In this document: positions 48,683 to 57,457 of the stretch, piece after piece
Layout of the letters: each line of letters begins with the position of its first letter
How positions within the stretch are numbered: position 1 is the first letter of the stretch
Assembly: GCF_002778315.1 (NCBI RefSeq)
Contig: NZ_NESA01000001.1
Span: 496,001-560,000, forward strand
Reading direction: 5' to 3'
Origin: Limnohabitans sp. JirII-31
GTDB lineage: Bacteria; Pseudomonadota; Gammaproteobacteria; Burkholderiales; Burkholderiaceae_C
Length of the DNA: 64,000 nucleotides
Notes under the pieces: generated by a model
Databases searched by the model: none
Told to the model about the DNA's origin: nothing
What the model saw: the letters and a program-made list of their open reading frames with translations, nothing else
Position numbers and translations under genes: made by a program

Positions 48683-49612
48683 ATGCAACTGATGTGGGTG
48701 TCAGGGCCCACCGCCGCGGTGCGGACCATTTCTATCACCACCCGTAAGGTGATGGTTGGTGCATGTGTGTCTGCATTTTTCTTGGTGTCTTTTGGCGTTT
48801 TATTGCATTTCATTGGTTTTCGAATTGCCATTGAATTTAGCCCCAGTTTGGCCAGAAGTTTGGGTGGTGTTACCACAGAGGCTGAGCAACAACGTGTTGA
48901 GTCGGTCTATAGGGAGCGACTTGAAAAAATGCGCCAAAACCTGAGCGCCACGGTTCAAGAAATTAGGCAGCTTGAAACACTCAAAAATCGTTTCATGGAT
49001 ATCGCAACCCCCATCAACCTGCGCGACAAGATGGGGAAAAAAGAAGATGCACGTGGTGGCCCCTGGGTAGCGCCGCGCTTGCAAAGCAACAGCTCCAATG
49101 TTTTGAGTCAGGACCTGAGTGTTGCAGTCGATGAGTTTTCGCAGACCCAGATAGCGGTGAAAAATCTGAGTCAAAGTTGGGCGACACAACTTAATTGGCT
49201 GCATGCGCTGCCCACCGGTGTGCCGGTTGACAAAGATTTTCGCGTGACCAGTGGATTTGGTATTCGCAATGATCCTTTCACAGGTCAGTTGGCCATGCAT
49301 GAGGGGCTGGATTTTGTGGCCGCAATGGGCGCCCCCGTGCTGTCCACAGCCGCAGGCACCGTCACACGCTCGGCCTGGGACGCTTCTTATGGCAATGTGG
49401 TAGAGGTCAGTCACATTGAAGGCTTCATCACCCGTTATGCTCATCTGAGCAAACGTATGGCGCAGGAAGGTCAACAAGTTCGCCGTGGTGAGGTTTTAGG
49501 GCAACTCGGTAGCACAGGGCGTTCTACAGGACCACATCTGCACTACGAAATCATGCGTCATGACCGGGTCATGAACCCAACGCAAATGCTGATTCAAATC
49601 AACGCCCAATGA
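48683..49612 (+). CDS. M23-family (LytM) membrane-anchored peptidase
   Basis: A 309-aa protein with a cytoplasmic start (MQLMWVSGPTAAVRTI), one membrane helix near residues 25-47, a coiled-coil (~residues 60-110), and a C-terminal M23 domain with zinc ligands in HEGLDFVAAMGAPV and HLHYEIM. M23 proteins cut peptidoglycan cross-bridges or control amidases. GGAG lies 6-7 bases before ATG 48683. It overlaps a bactofilin gene by 4 bases, a pair known in cell-shape control (Helicobacter Csd1/CcmA, Caulobacter/Hyphomonas BacA-LmdC). Zinc ligands appear intact, so it may be active. Confidence 0.88.
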   Translation: MQLMWVSGPTAAVRTISITTRKVMVGACVSAFFLVSFGVLLHFIGFRIAIEFSPSLARSLGGVTTEAEQQRVESVYRERLEKMRQNLSATVQEIRQLETLKNRFMDIATPINLRDKMGKKEDARGGPWVAPRLQSNSSNVLSQDLSVAVDEFSQTQIAVKNLSQSWATQLNWLHALPTGVPVDKDFRVTSGFGIRNDPFTGQLAMHEGLDFVAAMGAPVLSTAAGTVTRSAWDASYGNVVEVSHIEGFITRYAHLSKRMAQEGQQVRRGEVLGQLGSTGRSTGPHLHYEIMRHDRVMNPTQMLIQINAQ

Positions 49613-50082
49613 GTCGCGCACCGTCAAAAAGGTCCAGCATGTTTGAAAAACTCAAAGACAAATCGTTGTCACCTTCCCAGGAGCGCTTTGACACCATCAT
49701 TGGACGCACGACACAGATTTATGGTCGCTTGGTCTTGCTCGACAGCGTGCGCATCGATGGCAAAGTTGTGGGCAATATCGAAACCACGAAAGACAACAAA
49801 GTCACCGTTGCAATAGGTCTGACGGGCGAGGTTTCGGGCGACATCACGGCACACCGTGTCATGGTCGCTGGGCGCGTCGAAGGCAATATTTACGCCGCAG
49901 AGCGTGTTGAGTTCCACAAAGAGTCTGTCGTACAAGGTGATATTTCTTATGGCTCGATCGCTGTGGAACACGGTGCACGTTTGTTGGGATTGGTGATTCA
50001 AAATCCCAGCAGCGCTGCAGCAGCCAACAGCAACACCGATGCAAAAAATGTGATTCGCAAGGCCCAGGAATCAAGTGGCTGA
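49609..50082 (+). CDS. Bactofilin (polymer-forming cytoskeletal protein)
   Basis: A 157-aa protein with the right-handed beta-helix DUF583 core: DTIIGRTTQIYGRLVLLDSVRIDGKVVGNI, GEVSGDITAHRVMVAGRVEGNIYA and VVQGDISYGSIAVEHGARLLG. Bactofilins self-assemble into non-nucleotide filaments at the membrane. The ATG overlaps the M23 gene stop (ATGA); an internal ATG (MFEKLKDKSL) at 49639 is a possible second start. The tail is Ala/Asn/Ser-rich. It most likely localises the coupled peptidase. Confidence 0.9.
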   Translation: MSRAPSKRSSMFEKLKDKSLSPSQERFDTIIGRTTQIYGRLVLLDSVRIDGKVVGNIETTKDNKVTVAIGLTGEVSGDITAHRVMVAGRVEGNIYAAERVEFHKESVVQGDISYGSIAVEHGARLLGLVIQNPSSAAAANSNTDAKNVIRKAQESSG

Positions 50083-50147
50083 TGCGGTGTCAGGAGAGGA
50101 TCGTTCCATCGACGAGTTAAGTTTGAATGGGTGTTTAACAAGCAAAT

Positions 50148-51114
50148 ATGAAACGATTTTTTGCGACATCGCTAGCGATTCTTTTGCTATGGACCCGTTT
50201 GGGGCATGCGCAAGACTGGCCGAACAAACCGATCAAATTGATCGTGCCTTTTCCTGCTGGTGGACCGACCGATATGGTCGGACGTGAGGCCGCCAACATC
50301 TTGCGTGACGAGTTGAAACAACCTGTTGTGGTGGAGAACCGTCCTGGCGGTAATGGGGGTCACGGGCCACGGCGTCTTGGCTAAAGCTGCGCCTGATGGT
50401 TACACGATAGGTCTGATGGTCATCACAGTCGCCATTGCCCCGCATGTGGGCGAAGTGCCCTTTGACACCTTCAAAGACTTCACACCCATCACCAACTTTG
50501 TGTCGATGACGCCGATCTTGATCGCGAATAAAGACACACCTTTCAATCATTTGTCTGATGTGGTCAGAGCCGCCAAGTCCCAGCCTGCTAAATATGCTTA
50601 CGGAACGCCAGGACTCGCCACGGTGCCGCATTTGGCCGCTGAACTGTTGCAGCAACAAGCGGGCATATCGTTTCTTCACGTGCCGTACAAAGGTGCGACG
50701 CAACAAATTCAAGACTTGATCGGTGGCTCGACACAGCTTGACTTTCAAAGCTCTCTGGTCGTTGCCTTGCCGCAAATTAAAGCCGGAAAAGTCAAACCAA
50801 TTGCGGTTTTTTCCGCCAAACGATCTGCTCAATTGCCCGATGTCCCGACTGTTGCAGAGTCGGGCTATCCCCAGCTCGTGGTCCAGCCTTGGTTTGGCAT
50901 CGGTGCGCCTGCAGGTGTGCCGCCGGCAATCGTTCAAAAACTGCACGCCACTTTGGTGAAGGGCATGAACCAACCCGAGGTGTTGGAGCGTTTTGCCAGC
51001 ATCGGTGCGACGGTCCAGCCTAGCGTCACACCGACAGATTTTGGCAACTTCATTCGCAAAGAACATGAACGTTGGGGCAAGGTCATTCGAGATGCCAACA
51101 TTCGCACTGAATAA
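50148..51114 (+). pseudogene. Bug/TctC-family binding protein broken by a +1 frameshift
   Basis: Periplasmic tripartite-tricarboxylate-type (Bug) binding protein. The first frame starts at ATG 50148 with a signal peptide (MKRFFATSLAILLLWTRLGHA) and reads QDWPNKPIKLIVPFPAGGPTD to VVVENRPGGNGG, then hits a stop at 50382. The other frame resumes with VTGHGVLAKAAPDGYTIGLM and continues to 51114 in full Bug pattern. Removing one base from the G5 run at 50356-50360 restores one frame: 966 bases, 321 codons, the normal length. It could be a homopolymer sequencing error or a real inactivation. No tctA/tctB nearby. Confidence 0.85.
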
Positions 51115-51179
51115 ATAGAGCTAAATATTTGATCACCCACCTGCTCATCCGTGAGTCTAAAAAAACTAGGAGACATGTC

Positions 51180-52163
51180 ATGCAATTCACCCTCAAAGCT
51201 TCGCTGCTCAGTGCCATCACGTTGGCTCTTGTTGCCAGCGTGGCCACTGTGTCAGCGCAGAGTTTTCCCACCAAACCGGTTCGTGCCGTCGTGCCATTTT
51301 CTGCAGGTAGTGGTCCTGATTCTGTGGTCCGCATGGTGGGCGAAAAACTCAACCGTGAATTGGGCCAGCAGTTGGTGGTGGACAACAAGCCAGGTGCCAA
51401 TGGTTGGTTGACGATTGGCGAGGTCAAACGCACCCCCGCCGATGGCTACAACCTGATGTTGGTGGATGCCACGCATATGTCCTTGCAGCAGCATCTCTAC
51501 AAACAAATGCCATTTGATCCAGTGAAAGACTTTGATCTTGTGGCGCCTCTCTACACCACCAATTTTTTCATTGTGGTCAGCGCCAATTCACCCTGGAAAA
51601 GCGTGAGTGATTTGATTGCTGCGGCAAAAGCCAAAGACAACGAAATCACGTATGGCAGCTGGGGCATCGGTAGCGTGGCCCATGTGGGCACCGCCATGCT
51701 GGAGAGCGCCACGGGCACCCAAATGCGCCACATTCCATTCAAAGAGTTGCCACAGCTCTACACCGCAGTCTCGACAGGTGAAGTGGACTGGGCTTTTGGC
51801 ACGGCAGCTTCAGCTGGACCGCTGTACAAAGCCAAAAAAGTGAAGTTCTTGGCCTATGCGGGTACCAAGCGTTTGGCGGGTTACACCGATGTGCCAACCG
51901 TGGGTGAGGCAGGTGGCCCCAATAATTTTGAATTGAACACCTGGGTCGCTTTTTATGCACCCAAAGGCGTGCCCAAAGCAACCGTGGATCGCCTCTACAG
52001 CAGCACCCAAAAAGCCATGGCGGAGCCGGATGTGAAGGAGCGTTTGAACGCCGTAGGATTTGAGCCTTGGATGGTCGCACCCGCTGACGCCACCAAAGTG
52101 GCAGAAGCAGACCGACTGCGTTTTGCCGAAGTGGTCAAGAAGGCCAAAATTTCCGTGGATTGA
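51180..52163 (+). CDS. Bug/TctC-family periplasmic binding protein (intact)
   Basis: A 327-aa solute-binding protein with a signal peptide (MQFTLKASLLSAITLALVAS, cleavage after VSA) and the Bug fold: FPTKPVRAVVPFSAGSGPDSVVRMVG, VVDNKPGANGWLTIGEV, ADGYNLMLV, and TDVPTVGEAGGPNNFELNTWVAFYAPKGVPK. Ligand unknown (carboxylates, aromatic acids or amides in family members). AGGAG is 7 bases upstream of the ATG. It lies downstream of the frameshifted paralogue; neither has TctA/TctB partners here. Confidence 0.9.
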   Translation: MQFTLKASLLSAITLALVASVATVSAQSFPTKPVRAVVPFSAGSGPDSVVRMVGEKLNRELGQQLVVDNKPGANGWLTIGEVKRTPADGYNLMLVDATHMSLQQHLYKQMPFDPVKDFDLVAPLYTTNFFIVVSANSPWKSVSDLIAAAKAKDNEITYGSWGIGSVAHVGTAMLESATGTQMRHIPFKELPQLYTAVSTGEVDWAFGTAASAGPLYKAKKVKFLAYAGTKRLAGYTDVPTVGEAGGPNNFELNTWVAFYAPKGVPKATVDRLYSSTQKAMAEPDVKERLNAVGFEPWMVAPADATKVAEADRLRFAEVVKKAKISVD

Positions 52164-52188
52164 GTTCAGAAAAATCTTGAATCAATCC

Positions 52189-52219
52189 AAGCCCCTGCGC
52201 CGATGCAGGAGCTTTTTTT
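52189..52219 (+). terminator. Terminator after the intact Bug gene
   Basis: Stem AAGCCCCTGC/GCAGGAGCTT (one mismatch) with a 6-base loop and T-run on the plus strand, 25 bases after the stop. On the minus strand the run points the other way, so it does not serve the tauE-type gene. Confidence 0.82.
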
Positions 52220-52237
52220 ATGGGCTCCACGCCGCCA

Positions 52238-52984
52238 TCACATGGCCGAAATAGCGTCCACCATCAATTTGATGGAGATGATGAACAAACCAATTTGAAT
52301 CAATCGGAAGAACCAGGCATCGGCGATCTTTTTAGTGAGGTAGGCACCCAAGACCGTACCAATCAACGCCATGGGAATCAGAAACATGGCACTCATCAGA
52401 TCTTCCATCGTGTAGGGGCGCAGCTGCTGATAAGGCAAAATTTTTGCCGCATTGATGACTGCAAATACCAACGTGGCAGTCCCTGCGAACTCGGCCTTGG
52501 GCAGGCGCTGAGGCAGCATGTAGACCTGGAATGGTGGTGCACCTGCATGCGAGATGAAACTCGTGAAGCCCGCCAACGATCCCCAGAACAAACCTTTGCC
52601 CACATGAGCGGGCTGTGTGGCTTGGTTGGCTTGTTTTCTCAGCCATGTGTTCAAACAAAAGCCAATACCTATCACCCCCAACAGCAGTTTGATGGCGATA
52701 TCGGAGATGTAAGACGCCGTGAGCCAGCCAATGACCACGCCCAGCACACCGGCCGGAATCAAAATCTTGAGGTTGGGCAGGCTGAAATTTTTACGGTACA
52801 GCCAAACGCCCACCACGTCAGAGATTACATAGATGGGCAGCAACAGCACCGCTGCCTTCATGGGGGAAATGACCAATGAGAGGATAGGCACCGCCAGCAT
52901 GCCAATGGAGGGTAGGCCACCTTTGGATAGACCAATCAACAACGCCCCCAAATTGGTGATTAAAAAAAACTCATCAATGATCAT
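52238..52984 (-). CDS. TauE/SafE-family membrane permease
   Basis: A 248-aa membrane protein with about eight helices and the TauE/SafE repeat pattern: LIGLSKGGLPSIGMLAVPILSL at the N-terminus and the second half SLAGFTSFISHAGAPPFQVYMLPQRLPKAEFAGTA. Members export sulfite, sulfoacetate or other organic anions. Substrate unknown. It reads leftward toward the Bug terminator, and no leftward terminator is visible just after its stop. Confidence 0.87.
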   Translation of the reverse strand: MIIDEFFLITNLGALLIGLSKGGLPSIGMLAVPILSLVISPMKAAVLLLPIYVISDVVGVWLYRKNFSLPNLKILIPAGVLGVVIGWLTASYISDIAIKLLLGVIGIGFCLNTWLRKQANQATQPAHVGKGLFWGSLAGFTSFISHAGAPPFQVYMLPQRLPKAEFAGTATLVFAVINAAKILPYQQLRPYTMEDLMSAMFLIPMALIGTVLGAYLTKKIADAWFFRLIQIGLFIISIKLMVDAISAM

Positions 52985-53013
52985 GTGGGCCTTTGTTGAA
53001 AGTGCCTTACAAC

Positions 53014-53041
53014 AAAAAAAGCCCCTGCGTCTCAGGGGCTT
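53014..53041 (-). terminator. Orphan leftward terminator upstream of the TauE gene
   Basis: Perfect nine-base stem AAGCCCCTG/CAGGGGCTT with a 5-base loop; the A-run on its left is a T-run on the minus strand, so it stops leftward transcription. It is 30 bases upstream of the leftward TauE gene start, where no annotated leftward gene precedes it. Confidence 0.75.
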
Positions 53042-53155
53042 CAGTGCGTACGGCGTGACGTGCTGGAGTTCTAATTTTAGTCAAACGCCCGGCAGGGTGT
53101 GTCTTCTTGGTGCCACGCAGGTCGCTTCGATCACAATGCAGCAAAGGACTCGCGC

Positions 53156-54934
53156 ATGACTGACACACCAAGCTCCTTGCCAACGCCCAAGCCAACACCA
53201 GGCGCGTTGAGCATGCTCTTACCCTTTCTGCGGCCCTATCGGCTGCGCCTCACCCTGGCTGGACTCTTCTTGCTGCTGGCAGCAGGCACTACCTTGGCGT
53301 TTCCCTGGGCACTTCGAATGCTGATTGATCAAGGCTTGGCTAGCCCTGATGCCAGCGATCAACTGGTCGTCCACTTTGTTGAACTCTTTTTGGTGGCGGC
53401 TGCTTTGGCTGTGTTTTCAGCCTTGCGGTTTTACTTCGTCACATGGCTGGGCGAACGTGTGACCGCAGACATTCGCAATGCGGTGTATGCGCACGTGCTC
53501 AGACAAAGTCCATCTTTCTTTGAAACGACCCAGACGGGGGAAGTCCTGTCTCGATTGACCAATGACACCACCTTGATTCAAACCGTGGTGGGATCGTCCT
53601 TGTCGATGGGGCTGCGTAACCTCATCATGGGTCTAGGCGCTTTGGCCATGTTGATTTGGACCAATCCGTTCTTGATGCTGCAAGTGCTGGCCGTGCTGGT
53701 GTTGGTGGTGTGGCCCAGCGTGATGTTGGGGCGTCGTGTCAGACGTTTGTCACGTGCCAGCCAAGACCGCGTGGCCGATGCCAGCGCCATCGCATCTGAA
53801 GTGCTCAATGCCATTCCTGTGGTGCAAAGCTACAACGCCCAAGCCAAAGAAACCCAGCGGTTCAAGATGTCCACGCAGCAAGCGGTAGGCACCGCACTCA
53901 AGCGTGCCAAAGCCCGTTCTTTGCTGGTTGGCTTCATCATCTTGACCACCAGCGCGGCCTTGTTGTGGGGGCTCTACCAAGGCACGTTGGCGGTTCAACA
54001 CGGCACCACCACTGCTGGCGAGCTGGGGCAGACCGTGGTGTACGTGATTTTGTTGGCCAGTGCCTTTGCCGTGTTGGGTGAGGTGTACGGTGACCTGCTC
54101 AGAGCGGCAGGTGCTGCTGAACGTTTGATGGAGTTGCTCCATGCTGAATCTGACTTGTTGTTACCACGGCATCCTCAGCATCCGGCATGGCCCGCAGCAG
54201 GGTCGTCGGTCGTCTTGCATGCGGTCACATTCCGTTACCCATCGAGGCCTGAGCTGCCTGCCGTGAAAGACTTTGCGGCACAGGTTGATGCGGGACAAAC
54301 CGTGGCAATTGTTGGCCCCAGTGGTGCGGGAAAAAGCACCATCTTCAACTTGCTGTTGCGTTTTCATGACCCTGACCAAGGCGAAATTTTGCTTGACGGT
54401 GTTGCGTTGCCCAAGATGGACTTGCATGATTTGCGCCAACGCATCGGCATCGTCCCGCAAGATGCCGTGATCTTCTCTGGGACTGCATACGACAACATTC
54501 TGTATGGTCAGCCCGATGCATCACGCGAACAGGTGTTGGCTGCAGCGAAGGCTGCATTTGCTGATGAATTCATTGAAAAGTTGCCACAAGGCTATGACAC
54601 CTTTTTGGGCGAGCGAGGTGTTCGTCTGTCGGGCGGGCAGCGTCAGCGTATCTCCATCGCGCGCGCCATTTTGAAAAATCCGCCTTTGTTGCTGTTGGAT
54701 GAAGCCACCAGCGCTTTAGACACACACAGCGAGCGCATGGTGCAAGCGGCGCTGAGCATGGCGATGAAAGGGCGCACTACCCTCGTGATTGCCCACCGCT
54801 TGTCCACCGTCCAGCGTGCCGATGTGATTTGGGTCATGGAGCATGGTGCGTTGGTAGAGGTTGGAAACCACGCGCAACTGCTGGAGCGCGCTGGCTTGTA
54901 TGCCAATTTGGCAGCATTGCAATTTGGCAATTGA
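53156..54934 (+). CDS. ABC exporter, MsbA-like half transporter
   Basis: A 592-aa protein with a six-helix membrane domain (residues ~35-315) fused to an ABC ATPase: Walker A GPSGAGKST, Q-loop IVPQDAVIFSG, signature LSGGQRQRISIARA and Walker B LLLLDEATSALD, H-loop VIAHRLS. It would act as a dimer exporting lipid, drug or peptide. The N-terminal Pro/Thr-rich stretch (about 20 residues) is unusual for MsbA, so a multidrug half-transporter is equally possible. Start ATG 53156 has little Shine-Dalgarno. No accessory genes adjacent. Confidence 0.9.
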   Translation: MTDTPSSLPTPKPTPGALSMLLPFLRPYRLRLTLAGLFLLLAAGTTLAFPWALRMLIDQGLASPDASDQLVVHFVELFLVAAALAVFSALRFYFVTWLGERVTADIRNAVYAHVLRQSPSFFETTQTGEVLSRLTNDTTLIQTVVGSSLSMGLRNLIMGLGALAMLIWTNPFLMLQVLAVLVLVVWPSVMLGRRVRRLSRASQDRVADASAIASEVLNAIPVVQSYNAQAKETQRFKMSTQQAVGTALKRAKARSLLVGFIILTTSAALLWGLYQGTLAVQHGTTTAGELGQTVVYVILLASAFAVLGEVYGDLLRAAGAAERLMELLHAESDLLLPRHPQHPAWPAAGSSVVLHAVTFRYPSRPELPAVKDFAAQVDAGQTVAIVGPSGAGKSTIFNLLLRFHDPDQGEILLDGVALPKMDLHDLRQRIGIVPQDAVIFSGTAYDNILYGQPDASREQVLAAAKAAFADEFIEKLPQGYDTFLGERGVRLSGGQRQRISIARAILKNPPLLLLDEATSALDTHSERMVQAALSMAMKGRTTLVIAHRLSTVQRADVIWVMEHGALVEVGNHAQLLERAGLYANLAALQFGN

Positions 54935-54941
54935 ATGAAAA

Positions 54942-54976
54942 AAAGCCCCGGTCCTAAGACAGGGGCTTTGATTTTT
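54942..54976. terminator. Bidirectional terminator between ABC exporter and tRNA-Ser
   Basis: Stem AAAGCCCC/GGGGCTTT with a 12-base loop. A-run on the left and T-run (GATTTTT) on the right let it end both the rightward ABC gene and the leftward tRNA. Confidence 0.85.
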
Positions 54977-54977
54977 C

Positions 54978-55068
54978 TGGCGGAGCAGGCGGGATTCGAA
55001 CCCGCGGTGGGCTATTAACCCACACACGCTTTCCAGGCGTGCGACTTAAACCACTCATCCACCGCTCC
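54978..55068 (-). tRNA. tRNA-Ser (anticodon GGA)
   Basis: A 91-base tRNA including an encoded CCA. The acceptor stem pairs GGAGCGG with CTGCTCC (one G-U), the T-loop GTTCGAAT is present, the anticodon stem-loop is CACGC-CTGGAAA-GCGTG giving anticodon GGA, and the long variable arm expected of tRNA-Ser is present. It reads UCC/UCU codons. It is leftward and shares a terminator with the ABC gene. No integrated element beside it. Confidence 0.95.
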
Positions 55069-55147
55069 GAAGCTCGGCATTGTAGCAGTGGGCGAGTACA
55101 CTTCGCCGCTGTTGTTTTGTCAAAGTCCGTACTGCCCGGGGTCCCGC

Positions 55148-57412
55148 ATGAAATTTCGCTTTCCCATCGTCATCATCGACGAGGATTTTCGTTCCGAGAA
55201 CACCTCGGGTTTGGGTATCCGTGCCTTGGCCGAAGCCATTGAAGGCGAGGGCTACGAGGTCATGGGGGCCACCAGCTATGGCGACCTGAGCCAGTTCGCG
55301 CAACAACAGTCGCGTGCCAGTGCCTTCATTTTGTCGATTGACGACGAAGAATTCACACCGGGTCCCGACTTAGATCCTGCCGTGCTCAATTTGCGCAACT
55401 TCATTGAAGAAGTTCGGCGCAAAAACGCCGATGTGCCGATCTATGTGTACGGTGAAACCAAAACCTCGCGTCACTTGCCCAACGACATCTTGCGCGAATT
55501 GCATGGCTTCATCCACATGTTCGAAGACACGCCTGAATTTGTGGCGCGCCACATCATCCGTGAAGCCAAGAGCTATTTGGAGAGCGTGCAACCCCCGTTC
55601 TTCAAAGCCTTGCTCGACTATGCAGAAGACGGCTCTTACTCTTGGCACTGTCCAGGCCACTCGGGTGGCGTGGCCTTTTTGAAGAGCCCCGTCGGCCAGA
55701 TGTACCACCAGTTCTATGGTGAAAACATGTTGCGTGCCGACGTGTGCAACGCGGTGGAAGAGTTGGGTCAATTGCTCGACCACAACGGCGCCATTGGTGA
55801 GAGCGAGCGCAACGCGGCGCGTATCTTCAACGCAGACCATTGCTTCTTTGTCACCAACGGCACCAGCACCTCCAACAAAATCGTCTGGCACCACACCGTG
55901 GCTCCTGGTGATGTGGTGGTGGTGGATCGCAACTGTCACAAGTCGGTGCTGCACGCCATCATCATGACCGGTGCCGTGCCCGTGTTCTTGAAGCCCACAC
56001 GCAACCACTACGGCATCATTGGACCCATCCCCAAAAGTGAGTTTGAACCTGCTGCCATTCAAGCCAAGATCAAAGCCAACCCTTTGCTCAAAGGCGTGGA
56101 CGCCAAAAAGGTCAAACCCCGTGTGTTGACCCTCACGCAGTCCACCTACGACGGCGTGCTCTACAACACCGAGACCATCAAGAAAATGCTTGACGGCTAT
56201 GTGGCCAATCTGCACTTTGACGAAGCTTGGTTGCCGCATGCTGCCTTCAACCCGTTCTACGGCACCTACCACGCCATGGGCAAAAAGCGTGAACGTCCCA
56301 TGCACTCGGTGGTGTATGCCACGCAGTCCATCCACAAGTTGCTGGCGGGTATCAGCCAGGCCAGTCATGTGCTGGTGCAAGACTCGCAAAAGACCAAGTT
56401 GGACCGTCACCTGTTCAACGAAGCCTATTTGATGCACACCAGTACCAGTCCGCAGTACAGCATCATTGCTAGCTGTGACGTGGCGGCGGCCATGATGGAG
56501 CCACCCGGCGGCACCGCCTTGGTGGAAGAAAGCATCGCCGAAGCTCTGGATTTCCGCCGTGCCATGCGCAAAGTCGACGAAGAGTACGGCAAAGACTGGT
56601 GGTTCAAAGTCTGGGGCCCCGATGAGCTGGTGGACGACGGCATTGGCCGCGCTGAGAGCTGGATCATCAAAGGCACGGGCAAGTCGTCCAAATGGCACGG
56701 CTTTGGCAAATTGGCTGACGGCTTCAACATGCTTGACCCCATCAAGGCCACCATCGTGACGCCAGGGTTAGACCTGAACGGCAAGTTTGACAAGAGCGGT
56801 ATTCCCGCCAGCATCGTCACCAAGTTTTTGGCAGAGCACGGTGTGATCGTTGAAAAGACGGGCCTGTACAGCTTCTTCATCATGTTCACCATCGGCATCA
56901 CCAAGGGCCGTTGGAACTCTTTGTTGACAGCGTTGCAGCAGTTCAAAGATGACTACGACCGCAATCAGCCCATGTGGCGTATCCTGCCCGAGTTCTGTCA
57001 AAAGCACCGTGCGTATGAACGCATGGGCTTGCGTGACTTGTGCCAGCACGTCCACACCTTGTATGCCAAGTACGACATTGCACGGTTAACCACAGACATG
57101 TATTTGTCGGACTTGACCCCGGCCATGAAACCCAGTGACGCGTACGCACAAATTGCGCACCGCAACACCGAGCGCGTGCCCGTGGATGAGTTGCTGGGGC
57201 GCATCACGACCAGCTTGGTCACGCCTTATCCTCCCGGTATTCCTTTGCTCATTCCGGGTGAGGTGTTCAATAAGAAAATCGTGGACTATCTCAAGTTTGC
57301 ACGCGAATTCAACTTGCAATGCCCTGGCTTTGAAACCGACATCCATGGCTTGGTCGAAGAGGTCGCTCCAGACGGCAAGAGGTCTTACTTTGCCGACTGT
57401 GTGAAGCAATAA
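55148..57412 (+). CDS. Arginine/lysine/ornithine decarboxylase (PLP fold type I)
   Basis: A 754-aa enzyme with an N-terminal wing (receiver-like) domain (MKFRFPIVIIDEDF to ~130), the PLP domain with HCPGHSGGVAFLKSP, NGTSTSNKIV and the Schiff-base lysine Lys397 in TQSIHKLLAGIS, and a C-terminal domain. This is the CadA/LdcC/SpeC/AdiA group that makes cadaverine, putrescine or agmatine, often in acid response or polyamine supply. The exact substrate needs alignment. ATG 55148 is preceded by GGGG(GT)CCCGC, a poor ribosome site; a longer in-frame extension is unlikely. A strong terminator follows. Confidence 0.9.
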   Translation: MKFRFPIVIIDEDFRSENTSGLGIRALAEAIEGEGYEVMGATSYGDLSQFAQQQSRASAFILSIDDEEFTPGPDLDPAVLNLRNFIEEVRRKNADVPIYVYGETKTSRHLPNDILRELHGFIHMFEDTPEFVARHIIREAKSYLESVQPPFFKALLDYAEDGSYSWHCPGHSGGVAFLKSPVGQMYHQFYGENMLRADVCNAVEELGQLLDHNGAIGESERNAARIFNADHCFFVTNGTSTSNKIVWHHTVAPGDVVVVDRNCHKSVLHAIIMTGAVPVFLKPTRNHYGIIGPIPKSEFEPAAIQAKIKANPLLKGVDAKKVKPRVLTLTQSTYDGVLYNTETIKKMLDGYVANLHFDEAWLPHAAFNPFYGTYHAMGKKRERPMHSVVYATQSIHKLLAGISQASHVLVQDSQKTKLDRHLFNEAYLMHTSTSPQYSIIASCDVAAAMMEPPGGTALVEESIAEALDFRRAMRKVDEEYGKDWWFKVWGPDELVDDGIGRAESWIIKGTGKSSKWHGFGKLADGFNMLDPIKATIVTPGLDLNGKFDKSGIPASIVTKFLAEHGVIVEKTGLYSFFIMFTIGITKGRWNSLLTALQQFKDDYDRNQPMWRILPEFCQKHRAYERMGLRDLCQHVHTLYAKYDIARLTTDMYLSDLTPAMKPSDAYAQIAHRNTERVPVDELLGRITTSLVTPYPPGIPLLIPGEVFNKKIVDYLKFAREFNLQCPGFETDIHGLVEEVAPDGKRSYFADCVKQ

Positions 57413-57438
57413 AAAAGAGCGCCTCGGCGCTCTTTTTT
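57411..57438. terminator. Bidirectional terminator between decarboxylase and fabI
   Basis: Thirteen-base stem AAAAAAGAGCGCC/GGCGCTCTTTTTT with a tight 2-base loop; A- and T-runs make it work on both strands. Confidence 0.93.
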
Positions 57439-57457
57439 GTGATCTGAGGTGCTGGAT

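Noticed and set aside
50356..50360. Programmed frameshift in the Bug gene
   Set aside because: Bug proteins are not known to need recoding, no slippery heptamer or hairpin is obvious, and a G5 tract is a common site of single-base error or mutation.
54978..55147. tRNA-Ser as an integration site of a mobile element
   Set aside because: No integrase, direct repeat or atypical genes beside it; both flanks are ordinary chromosomal genes.
55370..56698. Long leftward ORF (442 codons) opposite the decarboxylase
   Set aside because: Antisense to a complete PLP decarboxylase; His/Val-rich shadow without motifs.
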